Positions 33,801-44,134 are shown, numbered from the stretch's first letter. The stretch is 64,000 nucleotides of DNA from Rhizobium sp. S152 (GCF_030380735.1 NZ_JAUDRZ010000026.1:807370-871369), one strand, 5' to 3'. Numbers and translations: made by a program. Notes: generated by a model from the letters alone, not told the origin.

Positions 33801-34619
33801 CTAGCCGGCCAACTCTTCGGCCCGCTTGCGAGCAGCCGCCAGAGCCTTGTCGAACAACGGCTGCATCGCATCGTCAGCCATCAATACGGAAAGTGCCGCG
33901 GCCGTCGTGCCTCCCGGAGAGGTCACATTCTCTCGCAGGCGCGAAGCGTCGTCGGGGGACTGGTGCAAAAGCTCACCAGCCCCCGCGACCGTTTCCCGTG
34001 CAAGGCGCATGGCAAGGTCCGCCGGCAGGCCAAGTTTACGGCCTGCTTCTGCCATACACTCGACGAGATAAAACACATAGGCCGGACCGCTGCCCGATAA
34101 TGCCGTGACGGCATCGATATCGGCTTCGGTCGCGACCCACTCGACAGGACCCGACACACGCAGGAGAGAATCGACGCGCTGGCGCTGTTCAGCGCTGACG
34201 CGTGCATTGGCAAAGGCGCCGGTCACGCCACGGCCGACCATGGCGGGCGTGTTCGGCATGGCCCGGACCATCGCGGCCTGGCCGAGATGCGTCTCCAGAA
34301 AGCCGAGCGTCTTGCCGGCGGCAACCGAGACGACGACCGTATCGTCGCCGACGGTCGCCTTGACCGGCGGCAGCACCGTCTCCATCACCTGCGGCTTTAC
34401 CGCAAGAAACAGAACACCAGCCTTGAGATCCGCCGGCGCGGACGTGACATGCGTGGCCCCTGCTTCGTTGATCGCGGCCATCATCTTCTCGGACGGGCCG
34501 GGATCGATGACGACGACGGACGAGCCGGGGACGCCGTTCTTCAGCCAGCCGGAAAGCATGGCGCCGCCCATGTTGCCGGCGCCGACGAGAACGATCGAAC
34601 CTGAGGCCGCAGCAGACAT
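33801..34619 (-). CDS. proC: pyrroline-5-carboxylate reductase
   Basis: A 272-residue NAD(P)H-dependent enzyme of the last step of proline synthesis. GAGNMGGAML (13-22) is the nucleotide-binding loop. AVKPQ, TALSGSGPAYVF and VTSPGGTTAAALSVL are family signatures. Its ATG at 34619 directly abuts the stop of the YbjN gene upstream, a coupled arrangement conserved in rhizobia. csaA follows 12 bp downstream, so ybjN - proC - csaA probably form one operon. Confidence 0.96.
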   Translation of the reverse strand: MSAAASGSIVLVGAGNMGGAMLSGWLKNGVPGSSVVVIDPGPSEKMMAAINEAGATHVTSAPADLKAGVLFLAVKPQVMETVLPPVKATVGDDTVVVSVAAGKTLGFLETHLGQAAMVRAMPNTPAMVGRGVTGAFANARVSAEQRQRVDSLLRVSGPVEWVATEADIDAVTALSGSGPAYVFYLVECMAEAGRKLGLPADLAMRLARETVAGAGELLHQSPDDASRLRENVTSPGGTTAAALSVLMADDAMQPLFDKALAAARKRAEELAG

Positions 34620-35120
34620 TTACGCCTCGCCCACGGTTTCGAAGAGGACCGCTTCGAGCGCACGATTGGCGTCCATGCCGGACCAGATCACGAACTGGAA
34701 TGCCTGATAGTAGGCCTCGCAGGTATCGAGCGCGCTGGCGAGCAGCACTTCTACCTGGCGATTGGTAGGCTCGGCGCCGCCGGCGAGAAGCAGCGACTGC
34801 CGGAAGATGATCACGTCTTCCTGGCGCCATACGTCGAAGTGCCCCATCAGCACCTGGCCGTTGATGCCGGCCAGCAGCTTGGTCACCTCGTTCATTCTGA
34901 GATCGGGAATTTTCACATCGAAGGCGCAGCCGAGATGCAGCGCCTCGAACTCTTCCATCCAGGAAAATGAAACGTGGTAGTCGGTCCACTTGCCTTCGAC
35001 CGTCATTGCGATTTCGTCATCGCCCGACCGCTCGAAAGCCCAGTCGTTGTTGGCGGCGACGTACTCGATCATATCGACCGGGTTCGACTGACGCTCGACT
35101 TCCAATTCCATGAGGCTCAT
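34620..35120 (-). CDS. YbjN-domain protein
   Basis: A 166-residue protein of the YbjN family. The domain covers residues about 15-150, with NNDWAFERSGDDEIAMTVEGKWTDYHVSFSW and VTKLLAGINGQVLMGHFDVW, similar to type III secretion chaperone-like folds. No signal peptide is present. Function is unknown; YbjN in E. coli affects motility and stress responses. ATG 35120 has AAGAAGGTG about 6 bp upstream. It is the first gene of the likely ybjN - proC - csaA operon. Confidence 0.85.
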   Translation of the reverse strand: MSLMELEVERQSNPVDMIEYVAANNDWAFERSGDDEIAMTVEGKWTDYHVSFSWMEEFEALHLGCAFDVKIPDLRMNEVTKLLAGINGQVLMGHFDVWRQEDVIIFRQSLLLAGGAEPTNRQVEVLLASALDTCEAYYQAFQFVIWSGMDANRALEAVLFETVGEA

Positions 35121-35512
35121 GCAGCACCTTCTTGACCGGAGTGAATACGTACCGACTTGGTCAACGACGACACAAGGAGAACATACGCAACGACCGGAAA
35201 CCACCAACCCAGATGACCCGTTGAACCACTACCAGACTGACGCGACTACCCTGTCCGGAGCTTACCAACTGTTCGAATCATCATTTAAAATCAGTGTATA
35301 ACGGGCATGCCGACACGCCAGCCCCTTTAGCCCGTTTTAGGGAACGGCACTGTGGAAAGGTGTTGGCAACAAGATTCAGAAGGAGGGTTTAAACGACTCT
35401 GCCCATTGGCTTTTTTGGCAGTGTCCACAGGTGGATAAGCTCACCCGTATTTTAGAGCGTTGCCGCGGCGTGTCGCATAAAGGACACACCGCGAGCTGTG
35501 TCGGATCGGGAA
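35121..35512. other. intergenic region between the YbjN gene and ubiK
   Basis: This 392-bp stretch holds no gene. It should contain the leftward promoter of the ybjN operon. It includes several sequences close to DnaA boxes (around 35350 and 35425-35440), but these are imperfect. A short GACACA/TGTGTC hairpin near 35483-35502 could end ubiK. Confidence 0.45.
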
Positions 35513-35773
35513 TTACTTGCCCTTGGCGGCAAGCTTGGCTTCCAGTGCCTCGATGCGCGCGAGCAGAGCGTCGTTTTCGTCGCGGGCCTTGATCGCCATT
35601 TCGCGGACGACTTCGAATTCCTCGCGCTTGACGACATCCATGCTGTTCAGCCAGCGCTCGGCCTGGGCGCTGAAAGCCGTTTCGACTTCCTTGCGCACGC
35701 CCTGCGCCGCGCCGGCGGCATCCGTCATAAGTTTGGCGAATTCGTCCATGATGCGGTTGGCTCCAGTCGTCAT
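35513..35773 (-). CDS. ubiK: UbiK-family accessory factor (BMFP)
   Basis: An 85-residue protein of the UbiK/YqiC (BMFP) family. It is helical, with an amphipathic N-terminus (MDEFAKLMTDAAGAAQGVRKEV) and a C-terminal coiled coil (ARDENDALLARIEALEAKLAAK). UbiK in enterobacteria helps the ubiquinone-synthesis complex act at lipids. ATG 35773 has AAGGAGAAGG about 6 bp upstream, so a longer frame to 35908 is rejected. It is divergent from lgt. Confidence 0.9.
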   Translation of the reverse strand: MTTGANRIMDEFAKLMTDAAGAAQGVRKEVETAFSAQAERWLNSMDVVKREEFEVVREMAIKARDENDALLARIEALEAKLAAKGK

Positions 35774-36064
35774 GGCGGCCTTCTCCTTGGTCGTGGTGAT
35801 TGATCCTGCGGCCCTACGGGCCCTCTGGAATTGAGGTAGGGCCTTGCCGCCGCAGATGCAAGCGCTTTGCACTGGATAAGCCGCCGCTGCATCAGCGGTT
35901 GCGAACAATCGACTTGACCACCCCCGCTACCGCCGCCATCTTCCGCAACCGAAAAACATCCCGCGCCATAAAAAAGCGCGGGTGAAACGCTTCAACACTT
36001 TGAATCTGCGCATCGCTTGCGGCTCGATCGAACCGGAAAGCATGCGCCAGCGGATGAGAAAACC

Positions 36065-36913
36065 TTGCCGACAGTAGCCAATCTCCTGGCGATCATGCCG
36101 TTCCCGAATATCGATCCGATCGCCTTTTCGATCGGACCGCTGGCCGTTCACTGGTACGGCCTGGCCTATGTCGCAGGCATCATGCTCGGCTGGTACTACG
36201 CCCGCCTCATCGCCGGCAACGACAGCCTGTGGCCGGGCAATCAGTCGCCGATCACCAAGGCCCAGCTCGACGACTTCATCGTCTGGGTCGCGCTCGGCAT
36301 CGTGCTCGGCGGCCGCATCGGCTATATCCTGTTCTACGATCTCGGCGCCATCATCGAGAACCCGATCCGCGCCATCCAGATCTGGAACGGTGGCATGTCC
36401 TTCCATGGCGGCCTGACGGGTACCACGATCGCCATGCTGATCTTCGCTCGCCGCAATTCCATTCCGATCTGGAGCCTGTTCGACATCGTCGCCGCCGTCG
36501 TGCCGATCGGCCTGTTCTGCGGCCGCATCGCCAATTTCATCAATGGCGAATTGTGGGGCCGCCTCACGGACGTTCCGTGGGCGGTGGTCTTCCCGACCGG
36601 CGGCCCCTTCGCCCGTCATCCGAGCCAGCTTTACGAGGCGGGCCTCGAAGGCGTCGTGCTCGTCCTCGTGCTGGCTTTGATGATCTATGTCTTGCGCGCC
36701 CTGAAGACCCCCGGCTTCATCTCCGGCGTCTTCGTCTGCGGCTATGCCATGTCGCGCATCTTCGTCGAGTTCTTTCGTGAACCGGATGCCCAGCTCGGAT
36801 ACTTGCTGGGCACCAACTGGCTGACCATGGGCATGGTGCTCTCGTCGCCAATGATCCTGCTGGGCATATGGGCCATGGTTCGCGCCCGCCGTCAGATTGC
36901 CGTTCAGAACTGA
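36065..36913 (+). CDS. lgt: prolipoprotein diacylglyceryl transferase
   Basis: Lgt, about 282 residues with seven hydrophobic segments, transfers diacylglyceryl from phosphatidylglycerol to the lipobox cysteine of prelipoproteins. Family signatures are the catalytic HGGLTG (114-119), GRIANFINGELWGR (153-166) and HPSQLYEAGLEG. The start is uncertain. TTG 36065 has GGATGAG about 7 bp upstream; ATG 36095 would give 272 residues and start right at the conserved MPFPNIDP; a longer frame begins at 36017. Several lipoproteins in this window (40182, 42134) would be its substrates. Confidence 0.93.
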   Translation: MPTVANLLAIMPFPNIDPIAFSIGPLAVHWYGLAYVAGIMLGWYYARLIAGNDSLWPGNQSPITKAQLDDFIVWVALGIVLGGRIGYILFYDLGAIIENPIRAIQIWNGGMSFHGGLTGTTIAMLIFARRNSIPIWSLFDIVAAVVPIGLFCGRIANFINGELWGRLTDVPWAVVFPTGGPFARHPSQLYEAGLEGVVLVLVLALMIYVLRALKTPGFISGVFVCGYAMSRIFVEFFREPDAQLGYLLGTNWLTMGMVLSSPMILLGIWAMVRARRQIAVQN

Positions 36914-36935
36914 TCGCGGCGACAGGAGGCATCGC

Positions 36936-38036
36936 ATGACCACCGCACTTGGTGAAAAGATCAAGACGATCATCCAGGCGAACGGGCCGATCAGCGTCAC
37001 GGATTTCTTCTCGCTCTGCCTCGCGGATCCGGAATACGGCTACTACCGCACGCGCGAACCTTTCGGCCGCGCCGGCGATTTCGTCACCGCGCCCGAGGTC
37101 AGCCAGCTTTTCGGCGAGATGATCGGCGTCTTCGTGGTCCATGCATGGCAGCGCCACGGCACGCCCTCGGGCGCGCGCCTCGTCGAGATCGGTCCCGGCC
37201 GTGGCACGATGATGTCGGACATGCTGCGCGTCATCTCGCGCCTCGCGCCGCCGCTTTTCGAAAGCATGACCATCCATCTGGTCGAAACCAGCGAGCGCCT
37301 GCGCGACATCCAGAAGGAAGCGCTTTCCCAATACGGCGGCAAGATCGCCTGGCACGAGGACTTCGACGACGTGCCGCCCGGCTTCGTGCTGGTGGCCGCC
37401 AACGAGCTGTTCGACGCGATCCCGATCCGCCAGTTCGTCAAGACAGCGACCGGCTTTCGCGAGCGCATGGTCGGCCTCGACGCCAATGACGAACTGTCCT
37501 TCGGCGTCGGCGTCGCCGGCATCGATCCGGCACTACTGCCGGATCAGGCGCAGACCATGCCGGTCGGCACCCTCTTCGAGATCTCGCCTGCCCGCCAGTC
37601 GGTCATGCTGGCGCTCTGCAACCGGTTGAAGGCATTCGGCGGCACTGCGCTGGCGATCGACTACGGCCACCTCGTCACCGGCTTCGGCGACACGCTGCAG
37701 GCCGTTCGCATGCACGAGTTCGACCCGCCGCTCGCCCATCCCGGCGAAGCGGATCTCACCAGCCATGTCGACTTCCAGGCGCTCTCGGAAACCGCGACGG
37801 CATCGGGCCTCCACGTCAACGGCCTGCTGCACCAGGGCGACTTTCTGGTCGGCCTCGGCATCCTCGAACGCGCCGCCGCCCTCGGCCGCGACCACACCGC
37901 CCACACGCAGGGCATCATCCAGACGGCCGTCGATCGGCTCGCCGGCGAAGGTGAAGGCCGCATGGGCCAGCTCTTCAAGGTCATGGCGGTCTCGAGCCCC
38001 GCGGTCGACCTGATGCCATTCCGGCCGGTGGATTGA
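36936..38036 (+). CDS. NDUFAF7/MidA-family SAM-dependent methyltransferase
   Basis: A 366-residue class I methyltransferase of the NDUFAF7 (MidA) family. In mitochondria its homolog methylates an arginine of the complex I subunit NDUFS2 during assembly. DPEYGYYRTREPFGRAGDFVTAPEVSQLFGE (31-61) is the family signature and LVEIGPGRGT (82-91) the SAM loop. A complex I role here is inference. ATG 36936 has AGGAGG about 6 bp upstream. It follows lgt by 22 bp, and pgeF comes after, so lgt - MidA-like - pgeF - M24 likely form one operon. Confidence 0.92.
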   Translation: MTTALGEKIKTIIQANGPISVTDFFSLCLADPEYGYYRTREPFGRAGDFVTAPEVSQLFGEMIGVFVVHAWQRHGTPSGARLVEIGPGRGTMMSDMLRVISRLAPPLFESMTIHLVETSERLRDIQKEALSQYGGKIAWHEDFDDVPPGFVLVAANELFDAIPIRQFVKTATGFRERMVGLDANDELSFGVGVAGIDPALLPDQAQTMPVGTLFEISPARQSVMLALCNRLKAFGGTALAIDYGHLVTGFGDTLQAVRMHEFDPPLAHPGEADLTSHVDFQALSETATASGLHVNGLLHQGDFLVGLGILERAAALGRDHTAHTQGIIQTAVDRLAGEGEGRMGQLFKVMAVSSPAVDLMPFRPVD

Positions 38037-38131
38037 CAGAGCGCGCGCTGCCGGGTCAACATCCGGCCTCTATCGACACTGCTTCGAAAGCGAAGCCTCA
38101 AGCCAATTCGATTGGATCTCGGAACTTTTTG

Positions 38132-38926
38132 ATGACAGATGCGGTATCTCCAGCACCGATCCAGAGCGCGCTGCTGAACGAAGCGACCGGAAGTGCGATC
38201 ATGCATGGCTATTTCACCCGTGAAGGCGGCGTTTCCGACGGCATCTATCGCGGCCTCAATGTCGGCCTCGGCTCGAACGACGACCGCGAAAAGGTGAGCG
38301 AGAACCGCCGCCGCGTCGCCAACTGGTTCGACCTGCCGGTCGAGCGCCTCGCCACCGTGCACCAGGTCCATTCTCCGGATGCGATCGTCGTCGACGGCTC
38401 ATATGACGGCACGCGCCCGCCAGCCGATGCGCTGGTGACGGCAACTCCCGGCATCGCGCTTGGCGTGCTTGCCGCCGATTGCGGCCCGATCCTCTTCGCC
38501 GATCCCGAAAACCGCGTCATCGGCGCTGCACATGCCGGCTGGAAGGGCGCGCTGACCGGCGTTCTCGAAAACACCATCGAGGCGATGGAAGGCCTTGGCG
38601 CGAGGCGCGAGACAATCGTCGCCTGCCTGGGACCGTCGATCAGCCAGGCGAGCTACGAGGTCGGCCCCGAATTCGTCGAACGCTTTCTTGGCGAGGACCC
38701 GTCCTACAAGCGCTACTTCGTGGCTTCGGCAAAGCCGGGACACGCCATGTTCGACCTGCCCGCGCTGACTGTCGCTCGACTGCGCGCAGCCGGCGTGCGC
38801 GCCGAAAGCCTCGGCGTCTGCACCTATCCCGACAGCGAGCGCTTCTTCTCCTACCGCCGCACGACACACAACCAGGAGCCGGACTATGGCCGGCAGATTT
38901 CAGCGATTGCCATAAGGGAGACCTGA
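38132..38926 (+). CDS. pgeF: laccase-domain protein (PgeF, purine nucleoside phosphorylase YfiH family)
   Basis: A 264-residue protein of the YfiH/PgeF family (formerly called multicopper polyphenol oxidase). Putative metal ligands are His80 (HQVHS), Cys117 (AADCGP) and His134 (AHAGWKG). Homologs act on purine nucleosides or edit peptidoglycan muropeptides, so the older laccase label should not be taken literally. ATG 38132 fits the family length. A TTG at 38033 overlapping the previous stop would add 33 residues and is unlikely. The next gene begins 5 bp downstream. Confidence 0.88.
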   Translation: MTDAVSPAPIQSALLNEATGSAIMHGYFTREGGVSDGIYRGLNVGLGSNDDREKVSENRRRVANWFDLPVERLATVHQVHSPDAIVVDGSYDGTRPPADALVTATPGIALGVLAADCGPILFADPENRVIGAAHAGWKGALTGVLENTIEAMEGLGARRETIVACLGPSISQASYEVGPEFVERFLGEDPSYKRYFVASAKPGHAMFDLPALTVARLRAAGVRAESLGVCTYPDSERFFSYRRTTHNQEPDYGRQISAIAIRET

Positions 38927-38931
38927 CCGCT

Positions 38932-40083
38932 ATGGCCCTCCACTTCGACAGACCCGAATTCGCCGCCCGCCTTTCTCGCCTCACCGACCAGATGCGCGAG
39001 GAAAAGCTCGACGCCGTCCTGCTGTTTGCTCAGGAAAGCATGTACTGGCTGACCGGCTACGACACCTTCGGCTACTGCTTCTTCCAGACGCTCGTCGTCA
39101 AGGCAGATGGAACGATGGCGCTGATCACCCGCTCGGCGGACCTGCGCCAGGCCAAGCAGACCTCGATCCTCGACAACATTCATATCTGGGTCGATCGGGT
39201 CAACGCCGACCCGACCCTTGATCTCAAGAACCTATTGGTCGAGATGGATCTGCTCGGCGCCCGCATCGGCGTCGAATACGACACACACGGCATAACTGGC
39301 CGCGTCGCCCGCCTGCTCGACGCGCAGTTGATGACCTTTGGCCAGATCGTCGACGCCTCCTACCTCGTCAGCCGCCTGCGGCTGGTGAAAAGCCCGGCCG
39401 AGATCGCCTATGTCGAACGCGCGGCGGCGCTGGCCGACGACGCGCTCGACGCAGCGATCGCGCTCACGAAGGCCGGCGCCGACGAGGCCGATATCCTGGC
39501 CGCCATGCAGGGGGCCGTCTTTGCCGGCGGCGGCGATTATCCCGCCAACGAATTCATCATCGGCTCGGCCGAAGACGCCCTGCTCTGCCGCTACAAGGCC
39601 GGCCGCCGCAAGCTTGATGCCAATGATCAGCTGACGCTCGAATGGGCCGGCGTCTATGCCCATTATCACGCCGCCATGATGCGCACGATCGTCGTCGGCG
39701 AGCCGAGCTACCGCCACCGCGAGCTCTACAATGCCTGCCTTGAGAACATTCAGGCCATCGAGACCGTGCTCAAGCCTGGCCATACCTTCGGCGATGTGTT
39801 CGATGTGCACGCCAGGATCATGGACGAACGCGGCCTCTCCCGGCACCGGCTGAACGCCTGTGGCTACTCGCTCGGCGCCCGCTTCGCCCCATCCTGGATG
39901 GAGCACCAGATGTTCCATGTCGGCAATCCGCAGCCGATCGAGCCGGGCATGTCGCTGTTCGTCCACATGATCATCATGGATTCCGACAGCGGCACCGCAA
40001 TGACCCTTGGCCAGACCTATCTGACCACGGCGGACGCGCCGCGCAGCCTCTCGCGCCACGCGCTCGACTTGATCGTCGCCTGA
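38932..40083 (+). CDS. M24-fold peptidase/hydrolase lacking the metal ligands
   Basis: A 383-residue protein with a creatinase N-terminal domain (1 to about 150) and an M24 pita-bread domain. In metal-dependent aminopeptidase P the ligands are Asp, Asp, His, Glu and Glu. Here the first two fall in LEWAGVYAHYHAAMMRT (Glu237 and Ala247 or Ala248), the His site reads GYSLG (311-315), and the Glu sites read SLFVHMI and TLGQTYL. Metal catalysis is therefore unlikely. Creatinase and ectoine hydrolase DoeA have the same kind of loss, and GYSLGARFAPSWM is DoeA-like, so C-N hydrolysis of a small substrate is possible. AAGGGAG lies about 9 bp before the ATG. Confidence 0.85.
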   Translation: MALHFDRPEFAARLSRLTDQMREEKLDAVLLFAQESMYWLTGYDTFGYCFFQTLVVKADGTMALITRSADLRQAKQTSILDNIHIWVDRVNADPTLDLKNLLVEMDLLGARIGVEYDTHGITGRVARLLDAQLMTFGQIVDASYLVSRLRLVKSPAEIAYVERAAALADDALDAAIALTKAGADEADILAAMQGAVFAGGGDYPANEFIIGSAEDALLCRYKAGRRKLDANDQLTLEWAGVYAHYHAAMMRTIVVGEPSYRHRELYNACLENIQAIETVLKPGHTFGDVFDVHARIMDERGLSRHRLNACGYSLGARFAPSWMEHQMFHVGNPQPIEPGMSLFVHMIIMDSDSGTAMTLGQTYLTTADAPRSLSRHALDLIVA

Positions 40084-40181
40084 TCCGGCCACCCTTAAGA
40101 ATCCGGAATTGACACGACACGGCCCCGACCGCCATAAGGTGATCGGGGCTCATTGATGCATGCGGAAGGACGAAAAGAGGG

Positions 40182-41009
40182 ATGACGCGATTTGCGACAG
40201 CGCCCACGCTCCTGACCTGCCTTGCCCTGCTTTCCGCCTGCAACACCACCGACGCGCTGATCCCCCAGGTCGATATCGGCGACACATCGAGCACGATCCG
40301 CTCCTCCTCCCCCGTCACCCAAGGTGATGCCGAGCGCATGGCAGGTGCCGCGCCGCGCCAGCAAACCTTCGCGACGCCGAAACAGAACGGCTACCATCCG
40401 GCCTACGACCAGCAGGAATATATGCGCGCCGGCCCCGGCACGCCGCCGACGACGATGGAGGCCCAGGCCCGCGCGCTCGATGGCCCGGCGCGCAGCCGCG
40501 CCTCCGCCCCCTCGATCGAAAGCCAAGACCTGCCCGAGCCGGTGTCGAACGCCCAGGCCGAGGAAGAGGACATGGCGGCAGCCGACCGTCCGCGCGCACC
40601 GCGCCGGACCGAGACCGCCTCGCTCGCCAAATCTCCCTCTCGTGGAACGACGGTTCGCTTCCTGCCGATCATCGGGGCACCGGTGCAGGCCGTCACGCCC
40701 CTTTCGCGACAGTTGGGGAGCGAGGCGCGCGCGCATGGCCTTTCCATCAAGAGCTCGAACGACAACAGCAGCGCCTATATCCTGAAGGGATATCTTTCCG
40801 CCTTTTCCGATAACGACAAGGTGACGATCGTCTATGTCTGGGACGTGCTCGACAATGGCGGCGCGCGGCTTCACCGGATCCAGGGACAGGAAAGCGTGCC
40901 GTCCGCGGCGCAGGACCCATGGGCGGCGGTTCCCGCTTCGGTGATGCAGCAGATAGCATCGAAAACGATCGACGAGTTCTCCTCGTGGCGGGAGAGCAGC
41001 GGTGGTTAA
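40182..41009 (+). CDS. outer-membrane-type lipoprotein of unknown function
   Basis: A 275-residue lipoprotein. The signal peptide ends in the lipobox LLSAC, with Cys20 as the expected lipidation site. Residues about 30-150 are low-complexity and rich in Ala, Pro and charged residues, suggesting an extended linker. Residues about 155-265 form a compact domain (VRFLPIIGAPVQAVTPLSRQLGSEA ... YILKGYLSAFSDNDKVTIVYVWDVLD) that resembles envelope lipoproteins of Rhizobiales. AGAGGG lies close before the ATG. prs lies 106 bp downstream. Confidence 0.82.
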   Translation: MTRFATAPTLLTCLALLSACNTTDALIPQVDIGDTSSTIRSSSPVTQGDAERMAGAAPRQQTFATPKQNGYHPAYDQQEYMRAGPGTPPTTMEAQARALDGPARSRASAPSIESQDLPEPVSNAQAEEEDMAAADRPRAPRRTETASLAKSPSRGTTVRFLPIIGAPVQAVTPLSRQLGSEARAHGLSIKSSNDNSSAYILKGYLSAFSDNDKVTIVYVWDVLDNGGARLHRIQGQESVPSAAQDPWAAVPASVMQQIASKTIDEFSSWRESSGG

Positions 41010-41115
41010 GCCACAGGCTTTTTACAAATATGGAAGCATGTGGCGCCTTTGCGCTTGCATTCAGGACGAAGCTGGCTAAAAAGCGCGGCTATCAGCAGGT
41101 AACAGGCGGACCAAG

Positions 41116-42048
<933 letters not shown>

Positions 42049-42133
42049 CGCTGCGAAATTCCTCAAGGATTTCATCTTTCTCGACGAACCCGCTTCGGCT
42101 AGACTTGTCAAAAGTTCAGCCGGAGGGGAACGC

Positions 42134-42604
42134 ATGAGACTGACCGAACTGCTGCAGCCGAAAAAGCTCGCCCTGATCGTCCTGATCCCGATGTTGAGCG
42201 CCTGCACGGTCGATGCAGATCCCGGTTATTCACGCCCGCCACCACCGCGTCCAAGCCCCTCGCAGCCGCAAATGTGCACGATGGAATACGCACCCGTCTG
42301 CGGTGAGCGCGGTGGACGCACGCAGACCTTCGGCAATGCCTGCCAGGCACGCAACAGCGGCTTCAGGATCGTCGGCCGCGGCGAATGCCGGCGCCAGCCC
42401 CCCATCACCCCGCCACGCCCCGAGCCGCCGCGGCCCCCTCGCCCTGAACGGCCCGAGCCTCCGACACGTCCCGGCGGTATCTGCACGCGCGAATATCGTC
42501 CGGTCTGCGGCCAGCGCGGACCTCAGATGCAGACCTTCCCGAACGCCTGCGAGGCCGGCAACAGCGGCTTCAGGATTGTCGCGCAGGGCCAATGCCGCCG
42601 TTGA
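42134..42604 (+). CDS. lipoprotein with two Kazal-type inhibitor-like domains
   Basis: A 156-residue lipoprotein with lipobox LSAC (Cys24). Two Kazal-like modules follow: residues 48-85 (Cys48, 56, 70 and 85) and 117-154 (Cys117, 125, 139 and 154). Each carries Y-x-PVCG and TF-x-NAC. A proline-rich linker of about 30 residues separates them, and a shorter one precedes them. Only four cysteines per module are present; canonical Kazal domains have six. Protease inhibition at the outer membrane is plausible but unproven. GGAGGGG lies about 5 bp before the ATG. Confidence 0.85.
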   Translation: MRLTELLQPKKLALIVLIPMLSACTVDADPGYSRPPPPRPSPSQPQMCTMEYAPVCGERGGRTQTFGNACQARNSGFRIVGRGECRRQPPITPPRPEPPRPPRPERPEPPTRPGGICTREYRPVCGQRGPQMQTFPNACEAGNSGFRIVAQGQCRR

Positions 42605-42682
42605 GCGGATAGATCTGACAAAGCCCGACAGGACGGCTAACTTCCGGCGTGACAGCCACGCCGGAGCATCATTGAGAGCGCC

Positions 42683-44134
42683 TTAGTCGGCGCCCTTGAT
42701 CACCTGGCCGTTGATTTTCACCGACCCGTCGCGGGCGACGTCGATATCCCAGCGCTGGCGCCCGTCTGGATCGGCCTTGGCGAAGCCCTTCGCCATCATC
42801 AGGCCGAAGGACACCTGATTGAGTTCCGGATTGACCTTTGCAAGGTCCTGGATGGCCGCGATCGTCTTGTCGAAATCGCGCGCCACGACCGAGGCGTTCA
42901 TCGAATATTCCTTCGACGAGCCCGGCTTGCCCCGCAATTCGCCGGAGACTTCGGCGTCATAGACGCCTGACTTCGCCGAGATCTTCGGGAAGGCGACGAC
43001 CATGTTGCCATCGGACAGAAGCTTCTCGAACGCCTTGTCCATCTCCGGATCCGACTTCTTGCCTTCCGTAAAGTCCGCCTTCAGCAATTCCTCGCCGAAC
43101 GCCGCGGCATTGATCTCGGGAAACGCCATCTGCATCTGCAGTTCCTCGGGCACGAACGCGGCGTACATCTCGGGCACCAGCGGGCTGTCGAAGGTGATCT
43201 GCCGCGCCGAGAGCCCGACGTCGAAGCGCATGGCATTCGTTGGGCCGCTCATGCCGATGGTGTAGTCGACCGTCTCCGCGCCGCCATTGCCGCCGACGCT
43301 GCTGACGTTGAGTTTGTTGAGCGTCACCGTCTCGTTGAGCGATGTCATCAGAGGGAAGGACTTGCGCAGCAAATCCTTGATCTCTTCGCTCTCGGCACGG
43401 CGAAGCTTCTTCTCTTCCGAATGCTCGATGAAGAAGGCGACGAGGTCCATGATATTCTTGACCGAGACGCCATTGACGGCGGCGGCGAAATCGACCGAGT
43501 CCGCGCGGATCTCGACCGGCGGCACGTCCTTGCCGCTGATCTTCTCGACGAAATCGGACATCGTGCCGCTGCCGGCGAAGTTCGTGCGATCAGGCAGGTC
43601 GCTGTCCGACGACGTCATCTTGTAGGTCGAGGCGCCTGTCTCGGCGCTGACCTCTTCCTTCTCCGTCTTCGACGAGAACCGCACCGCCTTCATCGTGAAG
43701 TCGCCGGATTTCAGGTATCTGATCGCTGGATCGAATACGCCGTTGGAAACGAGGCTGTCGATCAGATAGGTAAACTCGGTCTTCGGCTGGCCGGCGGCCT
43801 TGAAACTTCCTGTCACGTCGAGCGAGTTGTTGCCCTCGATCTTCCACAGCTCGCCGTCCTCGGGTGTCGCGAAAAGCGACCACGGCTGCAGGCCCTTGAC
43901 AGCGAAGTCGGCCGGATCGACCTTCGTCAGCAGCTTGGCGAAATCATAGATGACCTCGTAGCGCGTTCCGGCCGGATTGACCGTGACGAAGCCCTTGCCG
44001 ACCTCCTTCGGAACGAACCACGACAGGCTCCTCTGGATATCCTCGGCGCCCTTCTGGTTGATATCGACCGCGGCCGCTGTCGAGAGCGACGCCATAGAGA
44101 TAAGACCGGTGGCTGCTATCGTCTTGAGTTGCAT
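42683..44134 (-). CDS. exported protein of unknown function
   Basis: A 483-residue protein with a signal peptide (TIAATGLISMASLSTAAAVD). The rest is beta-rich with repeated amphipathic strands and no membrane segment, suggesting a periplasmic or outer-membrane-associated protein. No recognised domain; the overall look resembles DUF2125/AsmA-like envelope proteins, but that is weak. ATG 44134 has GGAGAG about 7 bp upstream, so a longer frame to 44167 is rejected. It ends 79 bp from the Kazal gene (convergent). Confidence 0.75.
   Translation of the reverse strand: MQLKTIAATGLISMASLSTAAAVDINQKGAEDIQRSLSWFVPKEVGKGFVTVNPAGTRYEVIYDFAKLLTKVDPADFAVKGLQPWSLFATPEDGELWKIEGNNSLDVTGSFKAAGQPKTEFTYLIDSLVSNGVFDPAIRYLKSGDFTMKAVRFSSKTEKEEVSAETGASTYKMTSSDSDLPDRTNFAGSGTMSDFVEKISGKDVPPVEIRADSVDFAAAVNGVSVKNIMDLVAFFIEHSEEKKLRRAESEEIKDLLRKSFPLMTSLNETVTLNKLNVSSVGGNGGAETVDYTIGMSGPTNAMRFDVGLSARQITFDSPLVPEMYAAFVPEELQMQMAFPEINAAAFGEELLKADFTEGKKSDPEMDKAFEKLLSDGNMVVAFPKISAKSGVYDAEVSGELRGKPGSSKEYSMNASVVARDFDKTIAAIQDLAKVNPELNQVSFGLMMAKGFAKADPDGRQRWDIDVARDGSVKINGQVIKGAD

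Noticed and set aside
35340..35450. DnaA-box-like sequences suggesting an origin
   Set aside because: Each differs from TTATCCACA, there is no dnaA, dnaN or parAB neighbour, and the gap is only 392 bp.
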